Notes under the pieces: generated by a model
Database searches by the model: none
What the model saw: only the letters and a program-made list of their open reading frames with translations
Told to the model about the DNA's origin: nothing
Made by a program: the position numbers and the translations under genes
Part shown: piece after piece, positions 1-9,499 of the stretch
Layout: each line of letters begins with the position of its first letter
How positions within the stretch are numbered: position 1 is the stretch's first letter
Origin: Heliocidaris tuberculata
Lineage: Eukaryota; Echinodermata; Echinoidea; Camarodonta; Echinometridae
Direction: 5' to 3'
Length of the DNA: 64,000 bases
NCBI GenBank assembly: GCA_025618425.1
Contig: CM046832.1
Coordinates: forward strand, 19,769,917-19,833,916

Positions 1-646
1 ATTCGGGACTTTTACGTGTGCACAATAGGGACTGAATTTTTCACGACAAAAATTGGGGGGGGGGGGAGATGTCAGCGCTCGCGACCATCAGGAAATGTAC
101 ACAATGACTTGCGATACCCTGTAAATGGAGGCTGTTTCGCCAGAACTGACAGTAAATTACGGATTTCATTTTTGGAATTATCTTTTCCAACATTGTTGAC
201 TTGAATTTATTGTATTTTGTGGATATGTTGGTGTCGGTATTTGTAAATTAAATGCCGATTATACCCCCTTCATATTGAGCCAATATAGCAGAATTAAAAG
301 CGCTTTGGACAGTTAACGCTTTAATGATAAAGGTAGTAAGTCGAATATTCCGCTATTGATGTGGGAGGTCTGTGACTACCTTGAGAGGTGATTTTGAAAG
401 CACTATCTAGCCAAAAGCGGAATTGATAACGCTTGCCTCGGGGTTTTTTTATGTGAACAGTTGCACCAATAAAGCGGAATGAAGGGCAAAAAAACAACGC
501 ATTCTGCAGATGAGCATCGCGCTCTTTTCCGCTTCAATGAAATAGTGGTATCTTTTGCTAGATGTAAAAGCAAAGCGATGCGAAGCACTTCCAAGGAAGG
601 TGGAATGAAAAGCGCTTCGGCAATCTGAAAAGGGTATAAGCAGGAT

Positions 647-2163
647 TTAAAGGGAAATCCAACCTTAATGGCAAGTTAGTCTGAAAGAAAGAGGGAAAAT
701 CATAGAAGCAGATTGGTGAAAGTTTGAACGAAATTGGACGAGCAATAAGAAAGTTATGAATTTTGGAAAGTTGTAATCACTATACATATATGAGAATTTC
801 AAATTGGCCGAATAGGTAATGTCACTGAATAGGTAATGTCACCATTTGCTCCAAGTCTCCAACACACAAAATGACTAAAAAATCATTTTTTTTTCAAAAT
901 GCATTAGTCAGTAGGATCTTTTTCTTTTATGAGGACCTATAACAATATGCTATCTCCAATATATTTTGATTACTGCCCCGAGGGTAAAGGCGCTTCGGAG
1001 AAAACTGCAAATTAATGATATTTTTGTGTATAACAAACAGGAGAGTTGTCCGCAAGTATGTCACAATCGACTCACCAAATTGCCAATTTGTGATTAGCAT
1101 AGATGTAGTGATCTCATTTTTCAAACATCCATAACTTTCTTATTCCTTGTCCGATTTCTTTCAAACTTTCCCCATCCTGTTTTTCTTATTTTTCTGCTTT
1201 CACACAAATCATCTTGTGGGCAATTCCACGGTTACTCAGATTACATTTTGAGAGGTTTTGAGATACATCTTAAGCTCCTGTTCTTTTACTACAGGTGTTA
1301 GGTATATGAGTTTTAGATACACACATATTAGAGTACCTAAAGACAGTATCAAAACTTCAGGAGAAGATTCAAGAAACATACTTTCTGCCAACCCTGCAAA
1401 TGTTTAGTTACTCATGTTACATTTTTTTTCTGAATAATGTAACGTGAGTAACCGAACATTTGCAGGGTTGGCAGAAAGTATGTTTCTTGAATATTCTTCT
1501 GAAATTTTGATACTATCTTTAGGTACTGTATGTGTGCATATGTGTGCATTGTTGTAACTAAAACACCTGTATTAAAGGGCAATCCAACCTTGGTAATAAG
1601 ATGATTTGTGTGAAAGCAGAAAAATAAGAAAAACAGTCTAGTGAAAGTTTGAAAGAAATCGGACAAGGAATAAGAAAGTTATGGATGTTTGAAAAATGAG
1701 ATCACTACATCTATGCGAATCTCAAATTGGCAATTTGGTGATTCGATTGTGACATTTTTGTGGAAAACTCTCCCATTTGTCGCACACAAAAATATCATTA
1801 ATTTGCGGTTTTCTTCGAGGCGCTTTTACCCTCGGGGTAGTACTCAAAATATATTGGAGATAACATGTTTTTATAGGTCCTCATGAAAGAAAAATATCCT
1901 ACTGAGTAATACATTTTGAAAAAAGTGACATTTTAGTCATTTTGTGTGTTGGAGCGAATAGGGGAGTTGTCCACAGCTACATCACAGTGACATTACCTAT
2001 TCGGCCAATTTGAAATTTCCATATGTATAGTGATTACAACTTTCAAAAATTCATAACTTTCTTATTACTTGTCCGATTTCGTTCAAACTTTCACCAATCT
2101 GCTTCTCTGATTTTTCCTCTTTCTTTCAAAGCAACTTGCTATTAAGGTTGGGTTTCCCTTTAA
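647..2163. mobile_element. 1.5 kb fold-back (MITE-like) element
   Basis: The two ends are inverted copies of each other: the left begins TTAAAGGGAAATCCAACCTT and the right ends with its near reverse complement. Arm similarity continues inward for hundreds of bases; both arms hold a phrase about an AAGTTATGAA stretch next to a tyrosine-free, non-coding spacer. The mirrored 65-residue open frames at 927-1124 (-) and 1689-1886 (+) are the same sequence read on the two arms, so neither is a gene. The centre is a second hairpin at about 1395-1470. I see no transposase. The same end motif recurs at 24193-24740, 42735-43592 and 46644-47182, so this is one dispersed family with at least two subfamilies. 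Arm boundaries are approximate because of small indels. Confidence 0.8.
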
Positions 2164-3384
2164 GAGAACAGGAGCTTAACATGTACCGGTAACTCAAAAC
2201 CTCTCCAAATGTAACGTGAGTAACCGTGGGATTGTTCTGAAACCCCATGCATTCATTGAACTCGCACTGTCACTGCCTGGTAACTTGTATACATGCGGCC
2301 AGAGGTTGTTGGTCGCACTCTCACTGGAGCATATGATATCCCCAAAACTACAGACTGATATCTTCGCAATTTTGGTCTGTCATTTGATGTCATGATGTGC
2401 ATGTATATAATTGTGTACACAGTGGAATGGAGGAGGAGAGAGGGCCAACTATGCTCTAGGTCTAGGGACAACTCTGACTTGGTGGAAAATCTTGTGAAAG
2501 AGCTGGGGTACTGCACTGTTACAAGTACATGTAAATTCAGATGTGCATTGCGGGGGAGACACAATTCACTCAAATATTCACAGAGGACAGAATGTTAACT
2601 ATTTGGCATTACTGTTTAATGTTCATGTTACATGATAAGGACATTTTAGTCAAGTTTTATTTCATTCCATTGTCCTTTCCCTGGGGACTGTCTAATACGG
2701 AATAGTGATTGAGAGCCATTGGTCCAAATCGATCACAACTCAAGTTTGATATCAATTACAACGACTTATATGTACCCGGTACATACGGCACAAGCGATTG
2801 TAACTTTGCGATTTATTCATAAGTGGAAGGGGGTGGGTTGGGACAGGAATCGTTGACTGTAATCCCTGTACTTTTAGTCGCTTTTAACCCTTTCAGGACA
2901 GGAATTATTCTAGGGCTAAATTGATCACATTTTGTTCTTCAAATTGGCAACAAAAATATTTTTCTTTTAATGCTGCATGGTTCTAATAAAATGTAATGTC
3001 TTTGAAAACAGCATACATTATTAAGAACTTTGTTGAAAAGTTGAAAAATTGCCAATTTTGTCAAAAAACAAAGATTTTGAACCTCTCAATGTGTTGCCAA
3101 TTTAAGGATTTTAAAGCTTATTTTCCTTTTAAAAATTCCTGGCATCAAACGCAATATGGTCAAGCAACAAAAATGGACACAGTGTTTGCAGAAATCTTTC
3201 TCTTTCTAATCATGCATCTGGTATATTTTTTAGGGCTCTGAATCAAAAGTTATTCAACCAAACCACAAAATGTGGTCAATTGTCTCGAAAGGGTTAATGT
3301 ACACATGGGAAAACCGAGAGTAGAATCCTGATATTACGGTTAAAAGTGAAGTGTACATGATATTACTTAACCAAGTTTTTATTG

Positions 3385-4600
3385 TATCCCCCCGGCAGAA
3401 TGCCGGAGGATACTTTGGAGTTTGGATTCAGCAGCGTTACGCCGTCGCCACCGCATCACATCCTTGTGTGCGCTCTAACTGCCACATTCCTTGACGGATT
3501 TCTTTCAAATTTGTATGGAGGTGTATATTGATAAAATCTAGACACCTATAATTTTTGGTGATGGTTTGTGTGCGCTCTATAGGCCACATTTCTCAACGGA
3601 TTTTGTTCAAATTTGGAATGAAGGTGTATCTTGGTACAATCTAGAAGCCCATAGAATTTGGTGATGCTGCCTCCAGTGTTCCGCCTTTTATAGGGTCAAA
3701 GGTCATATTTTGATAGATGTCTTGTGTGCACGCTTGTGTGCGCTCTATAGGCCACATTTCTCAACGGATTTTGTTCAAATTTGGAATGAAGTTGTATCGT
3801 GGTATAGTCTAGAAGCCTATAGATTTTAGTGATGCTGCCACCAGTGTTCCATCTTTTATAAGGTCAAAGGCCATATTTTGGATGATGTGTTGTGTGCGCT
3901 CTGCAGACCATATTTCTAGATGGATTCCTTTCAAATTTTGTATTGAGATGTATCTAAGTACAGTCTACATATTTGTACTTTTTGATAATGCTGGCTGCCC
4001 TCATTGTTCCATCCTTTATAGGGTCAAAGGTCATATGTCTTTTGTGCGCTCTAGCTGCCACATTTCTTGACACATTTCTTTCAAATTTTGTATGGAGGTG
4101 AGTCTTAGTAAAATCTACACATCTTAAGTGTTTGGTGATGCTGCCCCAGTGATCCGCTTTTTATAGGGTCACATGTCGTATTTGGTTGCTGTCTTGCATG
4201 CACTCTGGCGGTCACATTTTTCGACTGATTTCTTTCAGATTTTGTATAGATGTCCATTATAGTTTACTCTAGACCTCCACAGTTTTTGTTGATGCTGCCC
4301 CCAGTGTTCTGTCTTTTATAAGGTCAAAGGTCATATTTTAGTGATATATTGTGTGCACTCTGCCGGTCACATTTCTTGACAAATTTCTTTCAAATTTCTA
4401 TAGAGATGCATTATACTCTTATCTACACACATATTGTTTTGGTGATGCTGCTCCTAGTGTTGACAATAGTCCGGGCCACTGGTGGCGATCTCTACGTCAT
4501 TCTTTTGTTTGAAGGAGGGGAGGGGGGAGCTTCTTTGTCCCTTCTTCAAACAAAAGCATTCACGCAAAAATTGCTGCCAGTGCCGGGGGATACATTCGCA
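3385..4600 (+). repeat. Degenerate tandem array, unit about 155-170 bp
   Basis: About seven diverged units follow one another. Each holds, in order, a TGTGCGCTCT-like segment, a CACATTTCT..GACGGATTT-like segment, TTTCAAATTTTGTAT, a CTACACA/CTAGA segment, GGTGATGCTGC, a CAGTGTTCCG-like segment and TTTTATAGGGTCAAAGGTCAT. Flanking the array are two versions of a CCGG..GGGGATAC motif: CCCCCCGGCAGAATGCCGGA near 3388-3412 and GTGCCGGGGGATAC near 4580-4593. Short open frames inside it (for example 3882-4070 and 4349-4633) follow the repeat and are not genes. Confidence 0.8.
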
Positions 4601-4643
4601 TTGCGGAGATTTCTAGTTTTCTATTACTTCTAAATTCTTACAG

Positions 4644-4760
4644 AACATGCCATTCCCAACCAGGAACAAGTGGGTGCTTTTGGGCATCATGGCCGCATTC
4701 TTTGGCTCAGGTTTCGCAGCACCATTCATCCTAGTACGACACCAGTTGCTGAAGAAGTAG
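4644..4760 (+). CDS. COX7C: Cytochrome c oxidase subunit 7C, last coding exon
   Basis: COX7C is a nuclear-encoded single-span subunit of mitochondrial complex IV in the inner membrane. This exon encodes the C-terminal 38 residues of the mature protein. It opens with NMPFPTRNKW, matching the family's N-(L/M)-PF...NKW segment that follows the GPGK linker, continues through one hydrophobic span (GIMAAFFGSGFAAPF) and ends VRHQLLKK before TAG, against VRHQLLKT in vertebrates. The acceptor is TTCTTACAG immediately upstream, with phase 0. The exon probably carries on to a donor at 4777/4778 (ACAG|GTTAGT), so the 3'UTR would be interrupted by an intron, as in vertebrate COX7C. The 5' exon or exons with the mitochondrial presequence were not found and may lie left of the window. 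Identification is firm; upstream structure is unknown. Confidence 0.9.
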   Translation, partial: NMPFPTRNKWVLLGIMAAFFGSGFAAPFILVRHQLLKK

Positions 4761-5086
4761 ATTCACATATTGTACAGGTTAGTATCATGAGAAAACAATT
4801 ATCTAATGAAGAAACAGGTTTAAAACTTGGTGAATAGAGACTCATTTAATAAAAAAGGAAAAAAAAATATTTAAAGGACTTACAAGAAGAAAAACCTAAG
4901 ATAGAGAACTTTATTTTGATTAAGAAAATGAAAGTCTTGCTATTTACTGAACAAAGTCAAAGATTATTCATGAACAACCTGATGTTGAAAGTTTTATCTA
5001 ATAGATGCCAAATACCAAGGACGTATTTTATTTCACTGCCAAAATCTTCAATAAATGCCATCATATTCATTCTATACAGGGTGGCC

Positions 5087-6026
5087 CAGAAAGAATGTAA
5101 CACCTAAGATCTGCAATTTCAATGAGATAATTGACACAATATCATTAATTTTTGTTTTATTGGGTAGAAAATCCTTTTCTTATCCAAGTAAAATGACACA
5201 AAGATCATTAATTTTGGGTAAGGCATTTTGATTTTATGGCTATTTTTTTTAGACAATGTCATTTTCAAAATTTGCTACTTTTGCAACTGTAGTCATGCTT
5301 GAAGTGTACCAATCACCTGAAAAAATAATTTGTGTACAAGTATACAGTATAAAATCAACCTCAAAGAACTTCGTCTGGTATTCTATAGGTCAATAGTTAA
5401 TGAGTATGAAGGAAATAAAGGATAACATGAAAATACTCGCGCGGAACCGAACTCAGAGTTTGGTTCCGCGCGAGCCTTTACCTTGGCCAGCGCGTACGGG
5501 TGCGTCGAGTAGTCTACTCACGAGTCCCTTTTACGCTTATAGAGAGTGTAATTAAAATTGCAATATCTCTTTATAGAATTAATATTAGGAATATAGTGTG
5601 AAGACATACAACCTCTAACATACAGAGCAAAATTACTTTTGATGATTGGTACCCTTTAAAACAGCGAGAAATGTATGCGTGGCAGCTTCCCATACAATCT
5701 CTGTTTCATTCATGTTGTCTTGTTTTCAAAGCGAGAGCAGTCATACGTTTGTCAAAAAAAGTGACTGTATGAGAAGTCATCATACATACATTTCTTGTTG
5801 CTTCAAGCAAAAATGTGGTTGCAAAAGTAAAGTTGCAAATTTTGAAAATGACACTGCCTCACAAAAGTAGCTGTAGAATAAAAACGTCTGACCCCAAATG
5901 GATGATCTTGGTGTCATTTTACTCGGAAAAGGATTCTCAACCCAATAAAACAAAAATTAATGATATTTTGTCAATGATCTCATTGAAATTGCAGATCTTA
6001 TGTTGCATTCTTTCTGGGCCACCCTA
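5087..6026. mobile_element. DNA transposon / MITE with long terminal inverted repeats
   Basis: The ends are inverted copies: left CAGGGTGGCCCAGAAAG (5087 on) and right CTTTCTGGGCCACCCTA (to 6026), each next to TA, consistent with a mariner-type TA target. Inverted similarity runs roughly 240 bp inward (about 5087-5330 and 5790-6026), with shared blocks such as AGATCTGCAATTTCAATGAG. There is no transposase. The middle (about 5287-5640) belongs to a different repeat that also occurs at 45180-45490. The element sits in the proposed COX7C 3'UTR intron. Confidence 0.8.
5287..5640. repeat. Dispersed repeat, copy 1, with 39 bp hairpin
   Basis: This segment is closely similar to the reverse complement of 45180-45490. 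It carries a near-perfect palindrome at 5436-5474 (arms CTCGCGCGGAACC and GGTTCCGCGCGAG, inner AACTC/GAGTT) and shared blocks such as GGTATTCTATAGGTCAA and ATTGCAATATCTCTTTATAG. It lies inside the 5087-6026 TIR element, so one may have inserted into the other. Confidence 0.75.
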
Positions 6027-6095
6027 TATAACCTGTCTTTTGATCCATGTAGATAAAATTAAATAAGTGAATCTTTTGTTTCGTTTTTTATACAG

Positions 6096-6810
6096 ATTAA
6101 TGGTCCTTCATCCAAGCCCACTGGAACTTAATGATGTGAAATGCAAATGATAACAATGGCAGTCATGCAGAGACACAGGACAAGACTATAATGGAAAATT
6201 TTGTGTGATTATTTATCAATCCTTGTATAAAAATGATAGTGGATTAGATCTTATAAAGGAGTGATCAGCATTCATTGAAAATATGCTCTGAGAGATCCAA
6301 GAAGAAATTATATCTTTGTTTCTTTAATTGATTAATGTGTTTTTATATGTGGTATTGTTATTATTAACTGCTTTAATGTTAATTCTTACAGTCAAACGCA
6401 CAAATTTGTAAGTTTTAACCAAGAGTGGTTACAGGGTAGCTATTGCATGCTTAAACTTGTCCTTTTCGCACAAAAATGTGTTTTGTATACCTCTTTGATA
6501 TACATTTCCATGTTTGTTTCATTTTTCTTATGGTGCTGTCTTTGAAGAATGGTGTGATATTTATTTCAGGCAGTTCAGTGGACCACTTTTGCTAGAAGCA
6601 TTCTTGCGTGATTAAAGTACTTTAACAATAGAATGTTATCACAATTTGGCTGGAAATAATCCACATGCACCGAGTCCTAGGATTGATCACATGACAATGA
6701 TCAGCCTTCTCGTTACTATTTGCATTTTGCATTTCCTTCTCGGATGTGTGCTTATTTGAATGTGTTTTACATGTAAGATGTTGAGTTAAATAGAGAAAAT
6801 GTATTAAATA
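6096..6810 (+). other. COX7C: Probable COX7C 3'UTR exon
   Basis: A good acceptor (CGTTTTTTATACAG) ends at 6095, 1.3 kb after the donor-like site that follows the COX7C stop codon. The sequence after it has no long open frame, as expected of untranslated sequence. An ATTAAA lies at 6803-6808 and an AATAAA at 6932-6937. The end shown is only a guess, based on the first of these. Vertebrate COX7C also has a non-coding last exon, which is the main argument for this call. Confidence 0.45.
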
Positions 6811-7127
6811 AGTGGATTGAACTTTGAATAGCTTGTCAGTGATGGTTTATTCTTGAATCTATGTTTGAACTACATAAATACAAAACTCACATTAGGGATA
6901 GGTCGCCAAATTAGCCAAATATGTTACTTTCAATAAATCAGAAAGATCAAGAGGAACAATTTTTAAAATTCAAGGAAAATCAGAGAACATAAAAGAAAGT
7001 TATGAATGATGGGAAGGTCCATATCAAATGGAGACAGGTTAACAACTTGGTCATGAGGCTGTAAAACAATTCTCTCACTATTCAGCATTCATCAGGTTTT
7101 GCATGTGGTGATGTCAATGAATATAGT

Positions 7128-7300
7128 AAACAAATATACCATGCACTGAGAGGCTCTAGTTGAAATTATGGATTCCGAGGAGGCAGGAATAGCACTATTT
7201 TCTGAGGGACGTAGCCCCAAAGAAAATAGTGTTATTTCTGTCACCAAGGAATCCATAATTTCACTAGTGGCTCGAAACAGTGCGTGATATATTTGTTTAA
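7128..7300. repeat. Fold-back hairpin with GAGGGACGTAGCCCC-type apex
   Basis: Outer arms AAACAAATATACCATGCACTG and CAGTGCGTGATATATTTGTTT, and inner arms GAAATTATGGATTCC / GGAATCCATAATTTC, pair across a loop containing TGAGGGACGTAGCCCC. The layout is the same as the hairpin at 8770-8929, whose loop is CGAGGCGTAGCCGAG. No protein can be read from it. Confidence 0.7.
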
Positions 7301-7676
7301 TATCCCTCCAATGAATAAATGATAAAAATGTACCGCAGTTTACACAGTGGTCTATGAGGTTGATACCGATAGCACTTTTCACACGTTATCGATGGAATAC
7401 CACTGATCGATCGCATATCTGTGACTATACCATGAATGACTTCACGGTATAGCACATTATCCATTAATGAGGGATGTAATGTAAATTTATACATGTACAA
7501 ACTTATCAAAACATTTACATGTATTTAAAAAAAAAGTTTTTTATGAAAGACAATATGTGTATTATAAGATGTACTTATACATGTATCGTGAAGGTGCATG
7601 TATTGTTACCATCAATGTATATTGGTCAAATTGAAGGTGTACTCGGTTTGCGGGAGAAGCGAATGACATTGAAATA

Positions 7677-7849
7677 CAGTGGAACCTCGTTATAAAGAGC
7701 ACTGATATAACAAACTCGTTATAACAAGGTGATTTTCCTGGTCCCATCTCTTTGTATTCTATTGTATTTTGGCCCTGATATAACAAGGTTTCGATATAAA
7801 GAGGTAATTTCTCTGGTCCCAAGGACCTCGTTATAACGAGATTCCACTG
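7677..7849. mobile_element. 173 bp mariner/pogo-like MITE
   Basis: The terminal inverted repeats are CAGTGGAACCTCGTTATAA at the left and TTATAACGAGATTCCACTG at the right, flanked on both sides by TA (7675-7676 and 7850-7851), the target duplication typical of Tc1/mariner and pogo elements. The interior repeats GATATAACAA(G/A) and GGTCCCA motifs and has no coding capacity. The TIR resembles widely distributed pogo/Tigger-type ends. Confidence 0.85.
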
Positions 7850-8769
7850 TATTAGTAAACAACGCTAATGGCGAATAGTGAGACATTACAGCCTTGTGAT
7901 GTTGACAATTTGTCTCCAAGATGAAACAAAGATTAAGAGTCTGATTTTCCTCCACCATTTAATGTATTTGCAATTTCTCTACTCTTCTTGAAAGTAAGAT
8001 AATCTAGGGCCAGTTGCCCTTTCAAGCCATTTAGAAGTATATTAATATTCCACATAACGTATAAAGTCAAGAGAAAGTGTCACATATACCAGAAGAGAAG
8101 GGGTGTATGAGGAGACTTAAATCTATAGTCAGAGTTAGACGAGTGTGAAGAAAGAGAATGAAATAAGGTGCTTTTGTTGGTAGGCAGCTATAAACAGTGT
8201 GAGGATGGTCATATAAGAGATATGTATCATATTGTATTCAAGGTGATGAAAAGTGGCTGATCAGATGTGGTGAATAGAAAAGAAGCTGAATTGTTGACTA
8301 GATCATATGGCAAATCCCCCCCCCCCCTCCCCCACCACCCCTTTAAATAATTTTTTTAAATGACGAAAGGTGACTAATACAGTACTGAGAGAGAAAAAAA
8401 GAAGACTATGCTATATTAGAGGCAAATTCTTGGTTCCCTTTTACCGTAAAACAACTTTAGAATAAAGATACATGTATAAGTACACATATATAAAATAACC
8501 CAAAGCATCCCTCACAAGATGTTCTTTTTCCCAAACCTTAAAAATGTCCAAATGATTACAAGACTTTTTCTCAGAAAGGTCAAGAATGAAATTCTGAAAG
8601 ATAAAGACAAGTTTAAGGTGATGTACCATAGAGAGTGATTGAGAGATAAGAAGAAAAGAGAACTGGGAGAGAAATGAGAAGCACAAGAATAAAGAGGAAA
8701 ATGATCTTAGAAGAATAAACTGGAAATGGCCATGTTGGGAACAAGCATCATACATGTACCAATATACTA

Positions 8770-8929
8770 TTAATACATGGTTGGGAGTGCGGTAGTGCGA
8801 TCTGGCAACACAAAGGTTTTTATCGTGGTGTACTAACGCACGAGGCGTAGCCGAGTGTGTTAGACACCACAATAAAAACCTGTGTGTTGCTGGATCGCAC
8901 TAATGCACGACCTCACAACCATGTATTAA
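8770..8929. repeat. Fold-back hairpin with CGAGGCGTAGCCGAG apex
   Basis: Arms run from TTAATACATGGTTG to CAACCATGTATTAA and pair through GCGATCTGGCAACACA / TGTGTTGCTGGATCGC and TTTTTATCGTGGTGT / ACACCACAATAAAAA. The loop is CGAGGCGTAGCCGAG. An outer shell (TTTTATAAAACGGGT at about 8932-8946 and GAACCCGTTTTATAAT near 9085-9101) suggests a larger or neighbouring inverted element. Confidence 0.75.
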
Positions 8930-9114
8930 AAGTTTTATAAAACGGGTCTACAATCTTAGTGTTTTCTTACAATCTTAGTGTATGATCCGGATTAGCCGTG
9001 CGTTAGTCCCCTCGCCGTGCGTTATCACTTTTTTTTTGCACTGTCACGTGGTGTTATTTGACCAATCAGGATGGCTACATTCTTGAACCCGTTTTATAAT
9101 AAATATTCTTCACT

Positions 9115-9495
9115 CATTCATATGAACCCATCAATCTATCGATCACCGACATCAATCATTCTCATACAATCGATCACTCACTTGCATTCTGATTATACAA
9201 TCAATCACTCATCAATTGATCAATAAAAATATAAAATCACCCAAATCAATCAAGCTATCACATCAATAAAAATTGATCACACTACAATCAATGTGACACT
9301 TTCATCAAACACTTGACAATCGATCTATCACATCAATCACACAATACAGTCAATCACTGATAAAATCAATACAATCAATAACATTATAAAACCAATCACA
9401 TCAATAATCAATCACTCCCATCCGTCAATAGATCACTCACTCACACTGCACAATCAATCTATCACTCACATCAAACAATCTCACACATTTTTACA
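9115..9495 (+). repeat. Degenerate ATCA/ATCAATCA-rich low-complexity tract
   Basis: About 380 bp is built mostly from ATCA, CAATCA, TCACTCA and CACATCAATC words on this strand, typical of an old, decayed tetranucleotide microsatellite. No open frame. Confidence 0.7.
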
Positions 9496-9499
9496 GTCT

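Noticed and set aside
927..1886. Two 65-codon frames with nearly the same peptide (927-1124 minus, 1689-1886 plus)
   Set aside because: They are the two arms of one fold-back element read on opposite strands, without family resemblance or a proper gene context.
2253..2598. Overlapping 106- and 68-codon frames on opposite strands
   Set aside because: No recognisable domain, no splice or promoter context; long frames by chance in a less AT-rich patch.
3385..4600. Tandem array as a CRISPR-like array
   Set aside because: Units are long, diverged along their whole length and have no constant-repeat/variable-spacer alternation; the sequence is eukaryotic.
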